Positions 34,249 to 47,886 of a DNA stretch of 64,000 bases are shown piece by piece. The translations under genes were made by a program, and so were the position numbers. This DNA is from Pseudofabraea citricarpa (lineage: Eukaryota > Ascomycota > Leotiomycetes > Helotiales > Dermateaceae), in assembly GCA_029641185.1 (NCBI GenBank), contig JAPWGK010000004.1, forward strand, positions 868,001 to 932,000, in the 5' to 3' direction. A model generated the notes under the pieces. The model was given only the letters and a program-made list of their open reading frames with translations, did no database searches and was not told the DNA's origin. Every line of letters starts with the position of its first letter. Position 1 is the stretch's first letter.

Positions 34249-35470
34249 ATTTTCATTTGTTTGATTGGTTGATGTCTCTTATTTTAATTTATGAAACCCA
34301 GCCAGATTTTGTTCGCCTCTTGGAAAGTATTTTCGAATCTTGTGTATTGCCTTCCTTTATCTGTTGTATCTCGCATGGTCTTTATTTGCATTTGTCTTTT
34401 TAATCAATGCATTGCCTTAATTTCTGTAGTATAGTAAACACATTATTCATATATAACTACACGTGTCAAATATTATACTTATACTTGTTATGCTTTGGAT
34501 TATTTTATTTAGGTACCTAGGTAGGTAGCATTTAAGTTTTACTACAGAAATTATACTAAGTCCGAGATTATTATTCAATCGTGCTTCCTAGAGTAGTAGA
34601 TAACCCAAATTTAAGATATGATCAAGGATATCAAGGTGGATAGCAAGGCAAAGACTATGTATGTATGGTTCTTCCAAACCATGCAAAACTTATTTTTGTT
34701 GGTTTTATATGACACCAATCGTGATTCTCTAAAGTTCTAAACAGATCCCTCATGACCAGCTTTCGCTCAAGCAAGAAAAGTCAAATTCTATTTCAAGCCG
34801 CTCCAAAAACATTGAAACCCACCCACAAGGTTGGAGATTCTCTGTCTTTATTGTTTTTTGCGCACATAGTACATGCAAAGCTTTCCCCATCCGACTGAAA
34901 TCCGTCGAGGCTAAGCGCTTTTAGAAGCTCTCGTATAGAGACGATGCTCTTTGTCACAATCCAGCACAACAATTCGATTCCAGAAGGTCGATGATGCTGT
35001 GCATCCTGCAACTTTTAGCCTGACGTCTGAAACCTGGAGTACAGCCACCGAGTGGCACGAGAACGAGGCGCAATGCTCTAGGATGATTGGGCAGCTCGAT
35101 AAACAGGTATTGTCAACGTCTCACGTTTGATTGATCGGTTCCTACGGAAGGCAGAATTGGCAATAAGATGCACGAAATCCCGGGACGACGACACCTTCCC
35201 CATCGGTGTCGCTGCGCCGGCAGTGGTGTCTGCAAAGGGAACTCGGCAGTCTCCAGCCCCTGAGCCACGATCTACCAGCGCTTAGCATCATTGGCCAACG
35301 GTCAAATAAGCCTGGAGCTGCCATTAAAGTCGTACCGGAGGATTACTCGGAGTGGACCCAGCATGTGATGTTGCGTTTGGTTTATGGGGAAGAGGTGCTT
35401 ATATATCCTCAAGGGTTCCTCTTTGGTTTTTTCCTCGTCGGTCGCACCCTCGTTCATTCTATCCGCCACC
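34249..35470. other. Intergenic region upstream of the phosphatase
   Basis: About 1.2 kb, AT-rich up to 34740, then normal composition. No supported gene; the open frames on both strands lack recognisable features. The last 80 bp are the pyrimidine-rich leader of the phosphatase gene. Confidence 0.45.
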
Positions 35471-36649
35471 ATGCACTTCCTCCGTGCCGTATCGGCAATC
35501 CTGCCTTTCGTCCCTGTCATTGCTGGCCAGACACAATATACTGCGACAGATACAGCCGCCGTAGCAGCAGCCCGAGCGACAGCTCTGACATTGAGTCCAA
35601 CATCAAATGTCAAAGGGAAGACGTTTGACCGATTCGTGGCCATATTTCTCGAGAATACCGATTTCGATATGGCAGCCGAAGATCGTAATTTACCCCTCCA
35701 AAAGCATTCATTGCAAATATGCTGACTATCAATGTAGCAAGCATAGCAGAGCTGGCAAGCCAGGGAATCACCCTAACCAACTACAAAGCGATCACCCATC
35801 CCTCACAGCCAAATTATATCGCCGCTGTTGGAGGTGATACCCATTGGGTGATTTGGGATCTGTTCTCTAGAATTAATTCCAGCGCCAAGACCATTGTGGA
35901 TCTGCTTGAGAAAGCCGGTGTCAGCTGGGGCGAGTACCAAGAAAGCTTGCCATATTCTGGCTTCCAAGGCGATGCTTTTGTCAACCAACAAACTGGTGCG
36001 AATGATTACGTTCGAAAGCACAAGTAAGAATTAATCCTTTGCTCAGTGGTGTGTAATTCATGAAGGACCGGTTGCTGATTCTCGCTTATTACAGTCCCTT
36101 GATGATCTATGACTCTGTGTCCTCTGATATCAACCGTATCGCCAAGATCAAGAACTTTACCATGTTCGAGAAGGACTTGGAGGACAACAAGCTTCCGCAA
36201 TGGATGTTCATCACACCTAACATGAGTGAGTTTCTCCAAGTCATGTGCTACAAGAAGACACAACGAACTAATCCACGATGCAGCAAACGATGGTCACGAC
36301 AGCTCGATCACCACCGCAGGGGCATGGGCAAAGTCATTTCTGACTCCACTTCTTTCGAACCCAAACTTCATGTCCAGGACATTAGTGCTCCTGAGTAAGT
36401 TTAAAATCGGCTGTTTGAGTTTCCTACCAAACTAACTTATTACCTTGTGCAGCTTTCGATGAGACAGAAAATTACTTTTCCAACAACAGAGTCTTCTCGC
36501 TCCTGCTCGGAGATGCAGTTTCTGAAGACCTCCATTACAGCATCAACGATACTGCTTTCAATCATTACAGTATGCTAGCTACTGTGGAGAGGAACTGGGA
36601 TTTGGGTAACCTGGGCGAGAGTGATGAGAATGCTGTCCCTTTCTTTTGA
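35471..36649 (+). CDS. Secreted acid phosphatase / phosphoesterase-family enzyme
   Basis: Five exons: 35471-35684, 35738-36023, 36095-36225, 36284-36394 and 36453-36649, giving 312 residues. The start has a near-ideal context (CCACCATGC) and opens a signal peptide (MHFLRAVSAILPFVPVIAG). Phosphoesterase-family motifs in order: FLENTDF (metal ligands), THPSQPNYIAAVGGD, NMTNDGHDSS created across intron 3, and FDETENYFSNNRVFSLLLGD created across intron 4. Fungal members are secreted acid phosphatases (PhoA-like) that release phosphate from monoesters; some relatives are phospholipases C. Phosphate-dependent regulation would be expected, but no regulator site was identified. Confidence 0.92.
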
Positions 36650-38035
36650 TAAGAAGGATTAATCAATATCTTCCATGTCTATATTATCCACCCGTAAAAA
36701 AATCAAAACAAATTGTAAAAAAACAATTGTGGTTCAATTTTTTATGCCAGGCACGCTCTAGCATTTGACAACTTGTGGTTGGCGGCTATCGATACACCAG
36801 CACTGCCTTGTAATAGGTGGTGAGTGAGGCTACTACCTGTAGCTCTATGTACGTATAATGTTAAGGTTATTTAAAGAGGAACTATATGGGGTCAGACTCA
36901 GATATATAGTAGAGGTATTCATTCGTTCCAGTTATACATATCATACAATTATCTCATATAATATCACTAACAGTGGTATTTATTAGTGCTTTAAATCTGC
37001 CTGATATTCAACTCTCTAATTCAAGATAACGTGACTGGTTTTTATACTTGTCTCCGGTCCCCGAACTTCTCTAGCTAGTATCAACTTTGACTTTACTTGG
37101 TACTATCTGAAGCTCGTTCTAACCAGAAAGTCTCATTCCCTCGAAAGACCTTCTATGTCTATACCTTTACATATCCTAATAGCGCCAAAGGCCTTATAGG
37201 TACCTATAAGTGGTTCTACGGGTTACTTACTTAAATAACACCTATAGGGTATTATATAAGTATTTTAATATATATCAAGGTACTAAGACGATAGTATAAA
37301 GTCTGCTAACCTGAATTAGGTATTAGCTATAATTTCCGAGAGGCGTACTTGTAATAATATAACCGGCTATTGACTTGTAATACTAACTATAACAAATAAG
37401 GTTATACAGAGATAATATTCCCTTTCTCAATTATATTCTTTCTAACAGGTAATATTAATATCTAGAATAAAGTTTTTTAGTATAAATTATCAACAGCGGT
37501 AGGATCTTTTATATTTAAGTATATAATAGTTATTCTAGGGAAAGAGACTTGAGATCGCTATATTTATAAGGTTTAGGTACTATAATATTTTAGTATATTA
37601 CTAGCTAATCTAAGATAAGTAAATGCCTTAATTAAGTATTAGTACGAAAGGTAAAGCTGCTGTGGGTTATAGCGCTTATAAGATACCTTGTAGGTGCTAT
37701 TTGAGTAATCAATCGATGAATTTATAGGTTTCAAATCATTATAGTATTTTCTTTTAGTTCTTGCACGTCAAGCAATTATATATGTTTTAAACTATAATAA
37801 ATAACAAGTATATTATAGCTCGAGATTAAATCCATGCTTTATGTCCTTATACTACTTACCTAGATACCTTCCTATTTATAAATAGAACAAGCATAAAAAA
37901 TAAACCAAATGTTTGAAAGCACTTATTAATAGTTGCATATTCTAGAGAGAAGTTATAGGTTTGTTTCTTTCCTCGATGGTTACCAGCGCCAAAATTCCAA
38001 ACATAATATCTCGCTTAACTTATCATCAATCGATC
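36650..38035. repeat. AT-rich decayed tract between the phosphatase and the second NLR
   Basis: 36890-37930 is strongly AT-biased with TA-rich words and no open frame, similar to the tract at 1-2950 but less extreme. It ends just downstream of the NLR stop. The likely origin is a RIP-mutated transposon; family not readable. 36650-36890 is the 3' flank of the phosphatase. Confidence 0.6.
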
Positions 38036-41000
38036 TCAAACGACTGACGCGCGCGAAGCTTCACTCAAAACAGGTGAGCTGGAATAATATACATCATTGT
38101 CATCATGGCCATCAGTCACCTCTTCTTCGGTGGTTTCTAAACCATCATCTTCTTCCTCTTCTTCTTCATGATCATCGGAAAGAGAATTATCAGAAGGAGA
38201 GAAACCGTAACCAAGAGAAGAAATAGATGAAGATGATGATGACGATAAATAAACCTGATTATCACTTTCCATCAACTCCTCTTCCAACGAGTCCCAATTC
38301 CCAAAAGCCAATTCGCGCATGGATTTTCGTCTGCTTCGCTCAATGGAGGACGCTGATCTTATCAGAGCTGTACTCTCCTGATTTAAGATTGCTCGGCACT
38401 CATCGTCAACCTTTGCGCCGGCATCCAGTAATAATCTGATTATTGGGAATTTTTTGGGATCTGGATGGCGGCAATGGTTTGCTCGCTAGATGATAAAAAA
38501 GTCAGTTCCGAATTCGTAATATTGTTTACCGAAGGAGACCTACTCTTTGCCATCTTGCTATGGCAACTCGTAGGACAGTACCGTACTTTCCACCAACAAT
38601 ATTAATATCAGCTCTATTCTCTAGTAGAACCTCCACCATCTCCTTTCCCCTACTAAAAGCAGCAGCATGCAAGGCGGTGCCATATTCACCAGTAATTATA
38701 TTAGTATCAGCTCCTGCTTTAAGCAGCATACTTACTATTCCCTCTGTTCTATAAATAACAGCAGCCAGCAAGGCGGTGCCATATTTACCAGCAACTATAT
38801 TAGTATCAGCTCCTGCTTCAAGCAGCATACTTACTATTCCCTCTGTTCTATAAATAACAGCAGCTAGCAAGGCGGTGCCATATACACCACCAATTATATT
38901 AGTATCAGCTCCTGCTTCAAGTAATATCCTTATAATTCCCTCTGTCCTACTAAAAGCAGCAGCATGCAAGGCGGTGCCAAATTCACCAGCAACTATATTA
39001 GTATCAGCTCCTGCTTCAAGCAGCATACTTACTATTCCCTCCGTTCCATCAATAACAGCAGCCAGCAAGGCGGTGCCACATTTACCAGCAATTATATTAG
39101 TATCAGCTCCTGCTTCAAGTAATATCCTTGTAATTCCCTCTGTCCTACCAAAAACAGCAGCTTGCAAGGCGGTGCCATATTCACCAGCAATTATATTAGT
39201 ATCAGCTCCTGCTTCAAGTAATATCCTTGTAATTCCCTCTGTCCTACCAAAAACAGCAACTTGCAAGGCGGTGCCATATTTACCAGCGATTATATTAGTA
39301 TCGGCTCCTATATCAAGTAAAAGCTTCAAAATATCCTCATTCCCGAGAAAGGCAGCAGCTTGCAATGGGCAGCCATAATAACCACCTGGTGTATTATATT
39401 GGGCACCCTTGCTGATAAGATATTCGATGAATTCCAATGACTTTCCTGTTATGCATGCAGCTTGTAACGCGCCGTGAAAGTGGCCAGCTTTCGTGTTGAT
39501 ATCATTGCCAAGGTCTAATAATCTATCAATAAGTTTTCGAAGGCCCATCGAAGCTGCAAAATAGATAGGAGAACCTATTTGGTCTTCGAGTAGTCTGGTT
39601 TCTAATTCCGGACTAAATGGATTAGAGTATATATTGTCTGGGCTATAAACGCGAACCCAACTTGAAAGGCATATATATACGCTAAGGAGTTCGACTGCTA
39701 GCGCTAGTAAGTCTTCGTTGTCCTCGGTTATACGATAGTGGTCCGGCCAGTATTTTGACGTATACTTTAGAAGAGGGTAACTAGTAATATCTTTATCCGA
39801 AGAAGTCTTGTATGCCGAGTAGCTGTAGCCAAGTATATATAGTAAACAGTCTTTGGCTAGTATTTGGTGAGATTCGTGATTAACCATACTAAAGGAAGGA
39901 GCTGTTTCATTTAACCTTTTAGAGCTTAGAAACTCTTTAATAGAAAAATGTGCCAGACGGAATTCTGTGGTAGCAGTAGTAGCACTAATGTTGTCCGATG
40001 TTTGATATTCTAGCACTAAGCTACCCAGAATATGAAAAATATACCTTGGGCTGCTCAGACGATTATGGGTGCTCAAATTCGGGCGTTTTCCGGAATCCAA
40101 TATTGCAGCCTCGGCCAGTTCCTCTATCGAGAGTGGCCTCTCGGAGAAAGTTAGCCATCGCAGGCAGTTAATTGCTCTAACTTGGTATTCCTCTGGAATT
40201 TCTCTCAGCATCCGCAGATAAGTCTCGTCCAAGGTCTTGGGTAAATTCTGTAAAGTTGTTTGGACATCGTTGACACTTAAGCACCTTTTTAAAGATTGGA
40301 ATTGACAGTATACCCAGCGAAACCTGCTTTAGATGAGACAAATACTTGTTGAAGATTACCAAGGAATACTCACATGCCGTTCGCATCTCTGTTTAATGTC
40401 TCCTCGATTAAAGATTGCGTTTTGGGGGGCCATTTATTAAGTTTTGGATCTTCTAACATAGCACGTATGTACTGTCGGATGTCCCGATCTACCGCTTCAT
40501 TCTGGATAGATATTGATTGGAGTATAGGTATTGAAGATAAACCCTCTCTGATATCTTCCTCTTTTCGGCTCGTAACCAAGATGTGAATGTGAGGTAGCTC
40601 CCACCTGCTAATCTCAGTTAAGAGAGAACATAGCTCTTCTCTGTCATATTGATCATTCGGACATTCATCTAGAGCATCAATGACGATGAACGTCCCTTTC
40701 GATATTTTAAGAGTCGTTTGTAAGAAAGCCTTGAAATTTGCTAACGGTGGTGAGCTGTTATGGTAACCATCATAGAACGTACAGATTTCATGTGGTATGA
40801 TGGGCATTTGCTGAACCAATTGTGCTAGAATAGAGCGAGTCATATTCAGAGGTTTTTGTTTCTCTTGATCACTGAAAGAGAAGTAAAAGTATGCAGCATA
40901 ATGGCCACTTCTGTTTTTGCAGTGATGCGCTATCTCATCAATGATCGTAGAGCTATAATTTAATAAGCATGAAGTAAGTAACACAAGTCATTTGAAGAAC

Positions 41001-41799
41001 ACTAACCTCAGAACTGTTTTGCCACATCCCGCAAACCCATACAGCCAAAGAAAAGAATTAGGCGTTTCCCTCCAAGTCGTGTATGTTTCCCCTCTAATAA
41101 ACCACTCTCCAGTTCCCTCTTGGCGAGTCTTTTTCGCAGCCTCGTGGTTAATCCCTGGATCAACGTGAGAGAGCCACTGCACAATATCTCTTACTTTTTC
41201 CGCTATTCGAAGTCAGCTAAAGCTCTTATTAGGTACCTAATAGTTTTTCACTTACTATCTTGGGCTCTGGATATACCCTCAATTATCTGTGTAACTTTCT
41301 GGCCCTCCGACCTTAAAACACATTAATCAAAATATAGAAACGGACTCAATTTAACATACATGTGTTCAATATTCAAATCTTCTGCCAAACGGTCCTTTAG
41401 AATTGTGATGTTCTTAAGCACTTCAGCAACTTTTTTTTTCTTGCTCGGCCAGCGTATTTGTTCCAGAGTCCTAGCTCCAATGCTATCCACCGGTACTGAA
41501 AGTTCGATAGCAAGATCTTCAAGCCTAGTTTTACACGTGGCGATAGGGCTGTCATTTGCCAGAAGTGCCATAAGCGTAGGCCAACGCTCAAGTGGATAGC
41601 CTGAAGTTTCGACGTCATTGGCCATTTTCTGGAGTTTTTCCAACGTAGCTCTTAGAGCCTCTAGTTCGGTTTTCACGTGAGCTAGATCCTTCTTGGCATT
41701 TCGTACAGCCTCGCCGTAGCTGTATGCTGCTATGGCGATTTTGTGGGTAAGTTCGACGATGGCGATAATGGAGCCGACAAGGCCAACAGCTTCCGCCAT
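38036..41799 (-). CDS. NLR/STAND protein: Helo-like N-domain, NACHT, ankyrin repeats
   Basis: Six exons: 41799-41360, 41311-41256, 41202-41007, 40952-40374, 40323-38544 and 38485-38036, giving 1166 residues. Residues 1-150 match the fungal STAND N-terminal (Helo-like) domain (MAEAVGLVGSIIAIVELTHKI). The NACHT domain is intact: Walker A GFAGCGKT (about 221-228) and Walker B FIVIDALDEC (about 321-328), then LVTSRKEEDIR and the winged-helix region (RWLTFSERPLSIEELAEA). Ankyrin repeats follow from about 675, including seven nearly identical 33-residue units. The C-terminal exon encodes one more ankyrin-like helix pair and a long Ser/acidic tail. Such proteins sense a ligand through the repeats and trigger regulated cell death through the N-domain. 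Unlike the NLR at 9-14.8 kb, its P-loop is complete. Confidence 0.9.
38616..39308 (-). repeat. Seven near-identical 99-bp ankyrin units
   Basis: Units of exactly 33 codons starting GADTN lie at 39308-39210, 39209-39111, 39110-39012, 39011-38913, 38912-38814, 38813-38715 and 38714-38616. Most differ at only a few residues, at three zones: after AG (KY, EY, KC, EF, VY), the middle (LQVAVFG, LLAAVIY, LHAAAFS) and GITRILLEA versus GIVSMLLEA. Flanking ankyrin repeats are much more divergent. Near-identity in DNA points to recent duplication or gene conversion within the array. Confidence 0.9.
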
Positions 41800-42856
41800 G
41801 ATGAGATGATGAGGTTGGTGTTGTTGGTGTTGTTGGTGTTGTTGCGGTTGTGAAATTTGGTGATGGAAAGAGATGGAAAGAGAAGCTGGAGTGAGAAGAT
41901 AGCAGCCAGCTCAGCCTGACGTCTTGTCACACCTTCCAACTTCAGCTCGCCACAGCAGTCCTACTTCATTGGCTATTGGTTCCTGCAACAGGCAGTCACG
42001 GCACACATCACCTCAAGCTTCGCCCAGTTCCAGCATAGCAATGAGGCTGTGATGCGGCTTAGAATTTAGCATCATAACTAGCACTTAGGGAAACCACTTG
42101 CTGGGAGTTAAGTTATATTATTTAGCTTACGAATCTTATAGATATATATGTACTTATATAACTTATATTATTAAACCTAATGACTTTAAGTAATTATTTA
42201 AATACTTTTATTATTAAAGTATTATTTAATATATAAGAAATATACTTATAAAAAGAATAATAAATACTTATAAGATATATACAAGAGTACCCTAATTAAA
42301 TATATTAAAGCTCTTATAAGTTATATTATCTTAATAATATCTTATAAGTATTATTATACGTCATATAAATATTATAAAATTAAGAGCTATAATATTCGAT
42401 TTCCATTCAAACGTTTGCCGCCTCTCTTATATACTCCCCCCTGATTACAGCTAACTGTAAAGGGTTGAATAAAGTGAAATCATTTAGAATAAGGATGTCT
42501 TTTTAGGAAAGAGAGTCTGAGGAAGTTACCTACACTTTCTAGCAAGCCATTGTCAAAACTGAATTAATATTACCCTTAGAAAGAAAATTAAATTGGGCTT
42601 CTGCGGGCCTGCAAGAGAAAACATAGTGCTTGTAGGAGGTTGAAGAGATTATAAACGGTTGATTCTCTCAAGTTGACTGGATACTCATCACTCATCAGTT
42701 GGTGTGCAGACATGGGATCGTGCAAAATAATCATAAACGTTCATTGTTTTCCCACCGAGATCTCTTCTCATAAGCCAGGTAAATAAGTAGCAAGCAGATA
42801 TCTATCCATCTAGGTATTGCAAGCCAGTCTCCAACACCACCTCTGAAACGCCTTCT
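41800..42856. other. NLR promoter and AT-rich tract
   Basis: 41814-41845 is a (TTGGTGTTG)n run in the 5' leader of the NLR. 42080-42420 is an AT-only tract with no open frames, RIP-like. 42420-42856 is normal-composition 3' flank of the DJ-1 gene. Confidence 0.6.
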
Positions 42857-43823
42857 TTAAATATCAATTCCGTCGACGACAATGCCCTTCTTCCATTCGT
42901 AACACATGAGTCTCTCGACCTCCTTGGCCGCATCCTCGCTAACCATAATACTGACGAGGTAGAAGCTGGCGTCCAGGCCAGCAGTCACCCCACCAGAAGT
43001 GATGACTCGCAGGCCGCCCAGTCTCAAACTGGCACGACGAGCATTGCTCTCCCGACGAGTATTGCTCTCCTTCCATGATATGCTTCCCTTTCTACCCGAC
43101 ATGGACGGGCGTTTGGCATCAGACTTGCGACGAATGTAGGGACTGTCGGTGCCGTCGGGATTTTCGATATCGAATCGGAGGTTGTTGACGACGTAGCGTT
43201 CCTCGACCACATCGGTACGCTCAGCAAGATCTCGCTGAGAGATCTCAGAGCAAAGTTTTTCGAATTTGGCGTACGCATCAGGGTGGGTAGTAGCACTCAA
43301 TCCGCAGAGGATACCCTGGGCAGCGAGGAAGAGACTGCCAGTGCAGATGGCGAGAAGGGTTCGTTCCCTACGTGGATCTTTCTTTTGAAGATCGCTGAAG
43401 GCTTTGATGAGCCCGAGGGGTTCGGACTTGGATTTGAGGATGGGATCGACACCGCCGCCGGGAATGACGAGGACGTCGTAATCAGCAAGCTTGGTATAGG
43501 CTTCTTTGAAGTCCATGTGAGCTCGGAATGAGGCTCCTTGTGATGAAGTCGTATGCTCCGTCATGGAACAGAAGTGTGAGGAAAAGGCTTTGGTGGTGGC
43601 TGTGAGGGATTTTTTGTTAGTGGTGTGTTTGATGAAACTCGAATAGAAAGTGCAAGCAGTTTAATTGGAGGGAATGAGGCATTGTGAATCAATTAAGCTT
43701 ACAGCCTTCTTGCGTGGCATGGTCGAGAACTTCGAGGGGTCCAACGAAGTCCATGGCGTCCATGCCAGGGTGCAAGGTGAATAACACCTTGATTATAGGG
43801 ACACTTGCATCAGTGGTTGCCAT
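42857..43823 (-). CDS. DJ-1/PfpI (class I glutamine amidotransferase-like) protein
   Basis: Two exons, 43823-43703 and 43599-42857, giving 287 residues. The fold reads HPGMDAMDFVGPLEVLDHA, then DVLVIPGGG, then the nucleophile elbow LLAICTGSLFLAAQG with its Cys, then ATTHPDAYAKFEKLC. This resembles the isonitrile-hydratase/ThiJ-like fungal branch. Between NNLRFDIEN and GLRVITSGGVTAGLD lies a basic, Ser/Arg-rich insertion of about 45 residues with repeated R-R-x-S motifs. Activity is unknown; members include hydratases, glyoxalases and chaperone-like proteins. Confidence 0.88.
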
Positions 43824-44276
43824 GATTGCGACTGAATGGTTTTGATTGGAGCTTTGGGGAAGCTGTAGAAGTTTTTGAAGATGGATAAAGAGATTTCTGC
43901 TTGAATCAGAAGATGTTTAGATCGAAAGAAGAACAGGTGAGATCAGAATCGGATCAGTTTGAGGTTGCCTCACTTACCCCTCACGTGAGGTGTCCCTGGA
44001 ATGCGGGGTAAGCTGTGGTTAAATCGACGCTAGACCCCGGATTCGTCTTTAAGCGACACGCGAGTCAGGGGGGCGATATATAAATGATTCCTGAGAAATA
44101 AAATCGAGAAAGTACCTATATTGTTCGATTGAAAATTGAAACCTGTAGATGCAAACCCTCTATTCCTGAAATGCCCATAGTCTTTCTATCCCAACAAGTA
44201 GTTCTAAATTGCGTCTCGAGTCACGGCTGTCGCTGAATGCACACGCCAAAAACTTCAAACAGTCAAAGCAAAAGAC
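43824..44276. other. Intergenic region
   Basis: Promoter of the DJ-1 gene and 3' flank of the mannosidase gene; nothing else seen. Confidence 0.5.
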
Positions 44277-46131
44277 TTAGCGCCCAGGTCGCTTCAATGG
44301 GTGTGCCTCTGTATTCAAAACGTAAGTATCCAGACTCACTACATCCCACTCCTCAAAGCACAAGTAGAAGTACTTTAACGTCTCTGCTAGCCAAAAACTT
44401 TCCATGCTGTCCATAAGCTCAACATCTGGCACCGAGATGTCTGAGATCGCACTGGCCGCAATATCAGTTCTGCTGATCTTCTCAACAGCTTGGAACATTC
44501 TCCATGCTTTATCTGCCCATGCAACATCCCCAGTAATGCGGTACATGTAAAATACAGACTCGATAGCTTCGGGTCGGAGAATATATCGTCGATCATCTAA
44601 TGAAGTAAAGCCGGGAGAAAGTCGGTGATCCGAAATGACCTTTTTGGCGCTGGCTTTCTTCTCTTCATCTGTTCCAGTGGCGCCGTAAACATTGTTGAGA
44701 GTAGCATGCCAAAGGTCCTCGCTGTAGTCACATGAACCAGTGCTGGGGCATGGCATAACGGAGAATATCTCTGCTGCGACGCCATGAGGGAGAGCATCAT
44801 AAGCCCAAACACAGGCATCAGTAAGTTCAGCGGCGAGCTTCAGCTCATCTGGTCTTTCAAAAATCTTCGCTGCCATGCCCACCATTCCCCCAGTGAAACA
44901 TGTCAAATGTTGACCTCGTGGATAGACGCGAGGTGGGTTATGGGCAGAAGTGCGGACATCTCCCGAGACTGTCAGATCCTCATTTTTGGGGTTGTATATA
45001 CGGAAGAAAAGATGCTTCTTTGCCACGACGATGAAGTTCTCATACAGAGTTCGTGGTTGCGCGAGAAGACCGCCGAGAAGGAGAAACTGCTTAGGGAAGT
45101 ACTCATACAAACTGTCCGACATGCCTCCAAGTGTGAACATGGTGTCTGTGTCGAAAGCAGGTTTTGATGCATCGATACTGACTGGCCACATTCCAGGCAA
45201 TTTTGTTATGTTCTGGCTCTTCTCAAACTCGTCAGATACCCTCTGGATTGCATCGTAGTATCTTGGATCGCCAGTCAATTGAGTCAACCGCGTGAACTCG
45301 AGGCTCAAAGAACCAATTTCTGATACCAGCATTCGCTCCGGTGCTTTCTGCTGGTAACCATCGGTGTATCTAAATATGATCAGTAAGTTTCTCACTGTGA
45401 AAACATACGTATAGTGCTACATACTTTCTCCAGTCCCATCTTGTGATAGGCATCCTGTTCGGGGTATCAAAAACACACATCAACATATCCCCTACCTCGA
45501 CAGCTTTGGCGAGCAACGCGGGGTACTTTTGTTCGCTGATGTCGTACGCCGCTAGAAACCCACCCATATATCTAATCGTTGTCTCAAAAACGTTGATATC
45601 CCTTTGCTCCGTATATGTAAAATCGATATCCCAGCTCGCTTGCACTGCAAGTTCAAAATCGTCCTTCATTCCCATTATCCATAAAGTATCCAACGAGTCG
45701 ACCAAGGTAGCGGCCCATCCTCCAAAAGTGTCCCTCCATTCTTTTGAGATGGGCGCGACTTCGTCCCGCAACCATGCATACTTCTTGTAACCACCCCAGC
45801 TGTGTTGAAAACTCTCCTTTACAGCCGCTCTTCTCTTGAGCCTCTCTGTTCGCGCTGCCTCAGATTCGACGGGCGGTTTCGCTTGTATGTCGGGAATCTG
45901 CTTTGGGACTCCTGTCGGAATCGGTATAAGGGATGTGACAGGATATCGCTCGTTGCGCTTCTTCCAGTGTTGAAGCCCATCATTGATGGGCTTCTTGTGC
46001 ATTCCTGGTGGAGGTCTGTACGGCGTGTATCCATAGTTCCACTGGTTCTTGGACTCGGTCAGATAATAGAATCCAATGATCATAAGCGTCGCAGTGAGCG
46101 CCAAAACACGCCATCTTCGCATGCCTATCAT
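44277..46131 (-). CDS. Class I alpha-1,2-mannosidase (GH47)
   Basis: Two exons, 46131-45425 and 45369-44277, giving 599 residues. A type II membrane anchor (about 9-25, VLALTATLMIIGFYYL) and a stem region precede the catalytic domain from about 125. GH47 motifs: SWGGYKKYAWLRDEVAP, ATLVDSLDTLWIMG, FETTIRYMGGFLAAYD, LTCFTGGM, RYILRPEAIESVFYMYRITGD, ESFWLAETLKYFYLCF and the terminal NTEAHPL. The enzyme trims alpha-1,2-mannose from N-glycans in the ER/Golgi, with calcium in the active site. The ATG at 46131 is the first in-frame Met before the anchor. Confidence 0.95.
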
Positions 46132-46877
46132 GATGACCAGCACTTGAAGGAATTGTCGCTCTGGAGCAGCGCGATGATGAGGAACTCGAGATGGCAAGCA
46201 TTCCTTAGGAAACGTAAGGACTAAGCGTAAACAGTATTGGCGCGAAGTGACATGGCTGAAGGGAAAGGATGCGATCTTGCTTGGACTTGACTAAGCAGGC
46301 TTGGGACATTAGAGATCTGATTCTCAACTTTCCCAGTGCGGTGCAAAACTGCTGTATTCGACACGCGACTCGGATATTCGGACGTCAATGGCTCTTGGGC
46401 TCCATCTCAAGCCTGGGTTGTGGTAGATCCAACAGCCTTGGCAGGATCATGACACGAGAAATCCAGGGGTAGTGGAGTTGTTTTCGTCAGCCTTGCTGAT
46501 ACACGTGATGCTTACTTCCGCACAGGACGGGAGACAAGCCAACTCACATGCATGCGATGAGATGCAAGATCCCAGGCATCTGAGTTCCAGTGTTGGTGGG
46601 AACATGGTTTAGGAGTGCGGGCTGGACAACGCTGCTTTGAATGAATGAATGAATGAATGAATTCACCCAGGTCGAAGCATTTGGATTATCTCATCTGAAC
46701 AGGTAGACTGATTTTGGAGGACCGAAACAATAATGTATTTGAGGGTAATCATCGCAAGTGTTATTCAGGGCCGTTCCCACGTCATTCCCATTCTAAAAAC
46801 AACCTCCAGGAATATCCATCCACGACCTGCTGTCCAGTAAACCATGTTGACTCCCATATGCACGTTTTCAAGCTTCT
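46132..46877. other. Mannosidase promoter region with a (TGAA)n microsatellite
   Basis: About 745 bp. A TGAA microsatellite of about six units lies at 46638-46662. No gene seen. The right end is the calmodulin 3' UTR. Confidence 0.6.

Positions 46878-47886
<1,009 letters not shown>

Noticed and set aside
34197..34403. Plus-strand 68-codon frame
   Set aside because: It overlaps the tRNA-Gln gene and has no coding character.
35206..35628. Plus-strand 140-codon frame
   Set aside because: It overlaps the start of the acid phosphatase in another frame; the phosphatase has a signal peptide and conserved motifs.
38616..39308. Regular 99-bp repeats as a CRISPR-like array or satellite
   Set aside because: The period is exactly 33 codons, the units encode ankyrin repeats in one frame, and there are no unique spacers.
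38560..39378. Plus-strand repetitive frames (Ser/Ala/Ile-rich)
   Set aside because: They are antisense shadows of the ankyrin array.
44277..46197. Mannosidase start at 46197
   Set aside because: That codon is TTG; the first in-frame ATG just before the membrane anchor is 46131.
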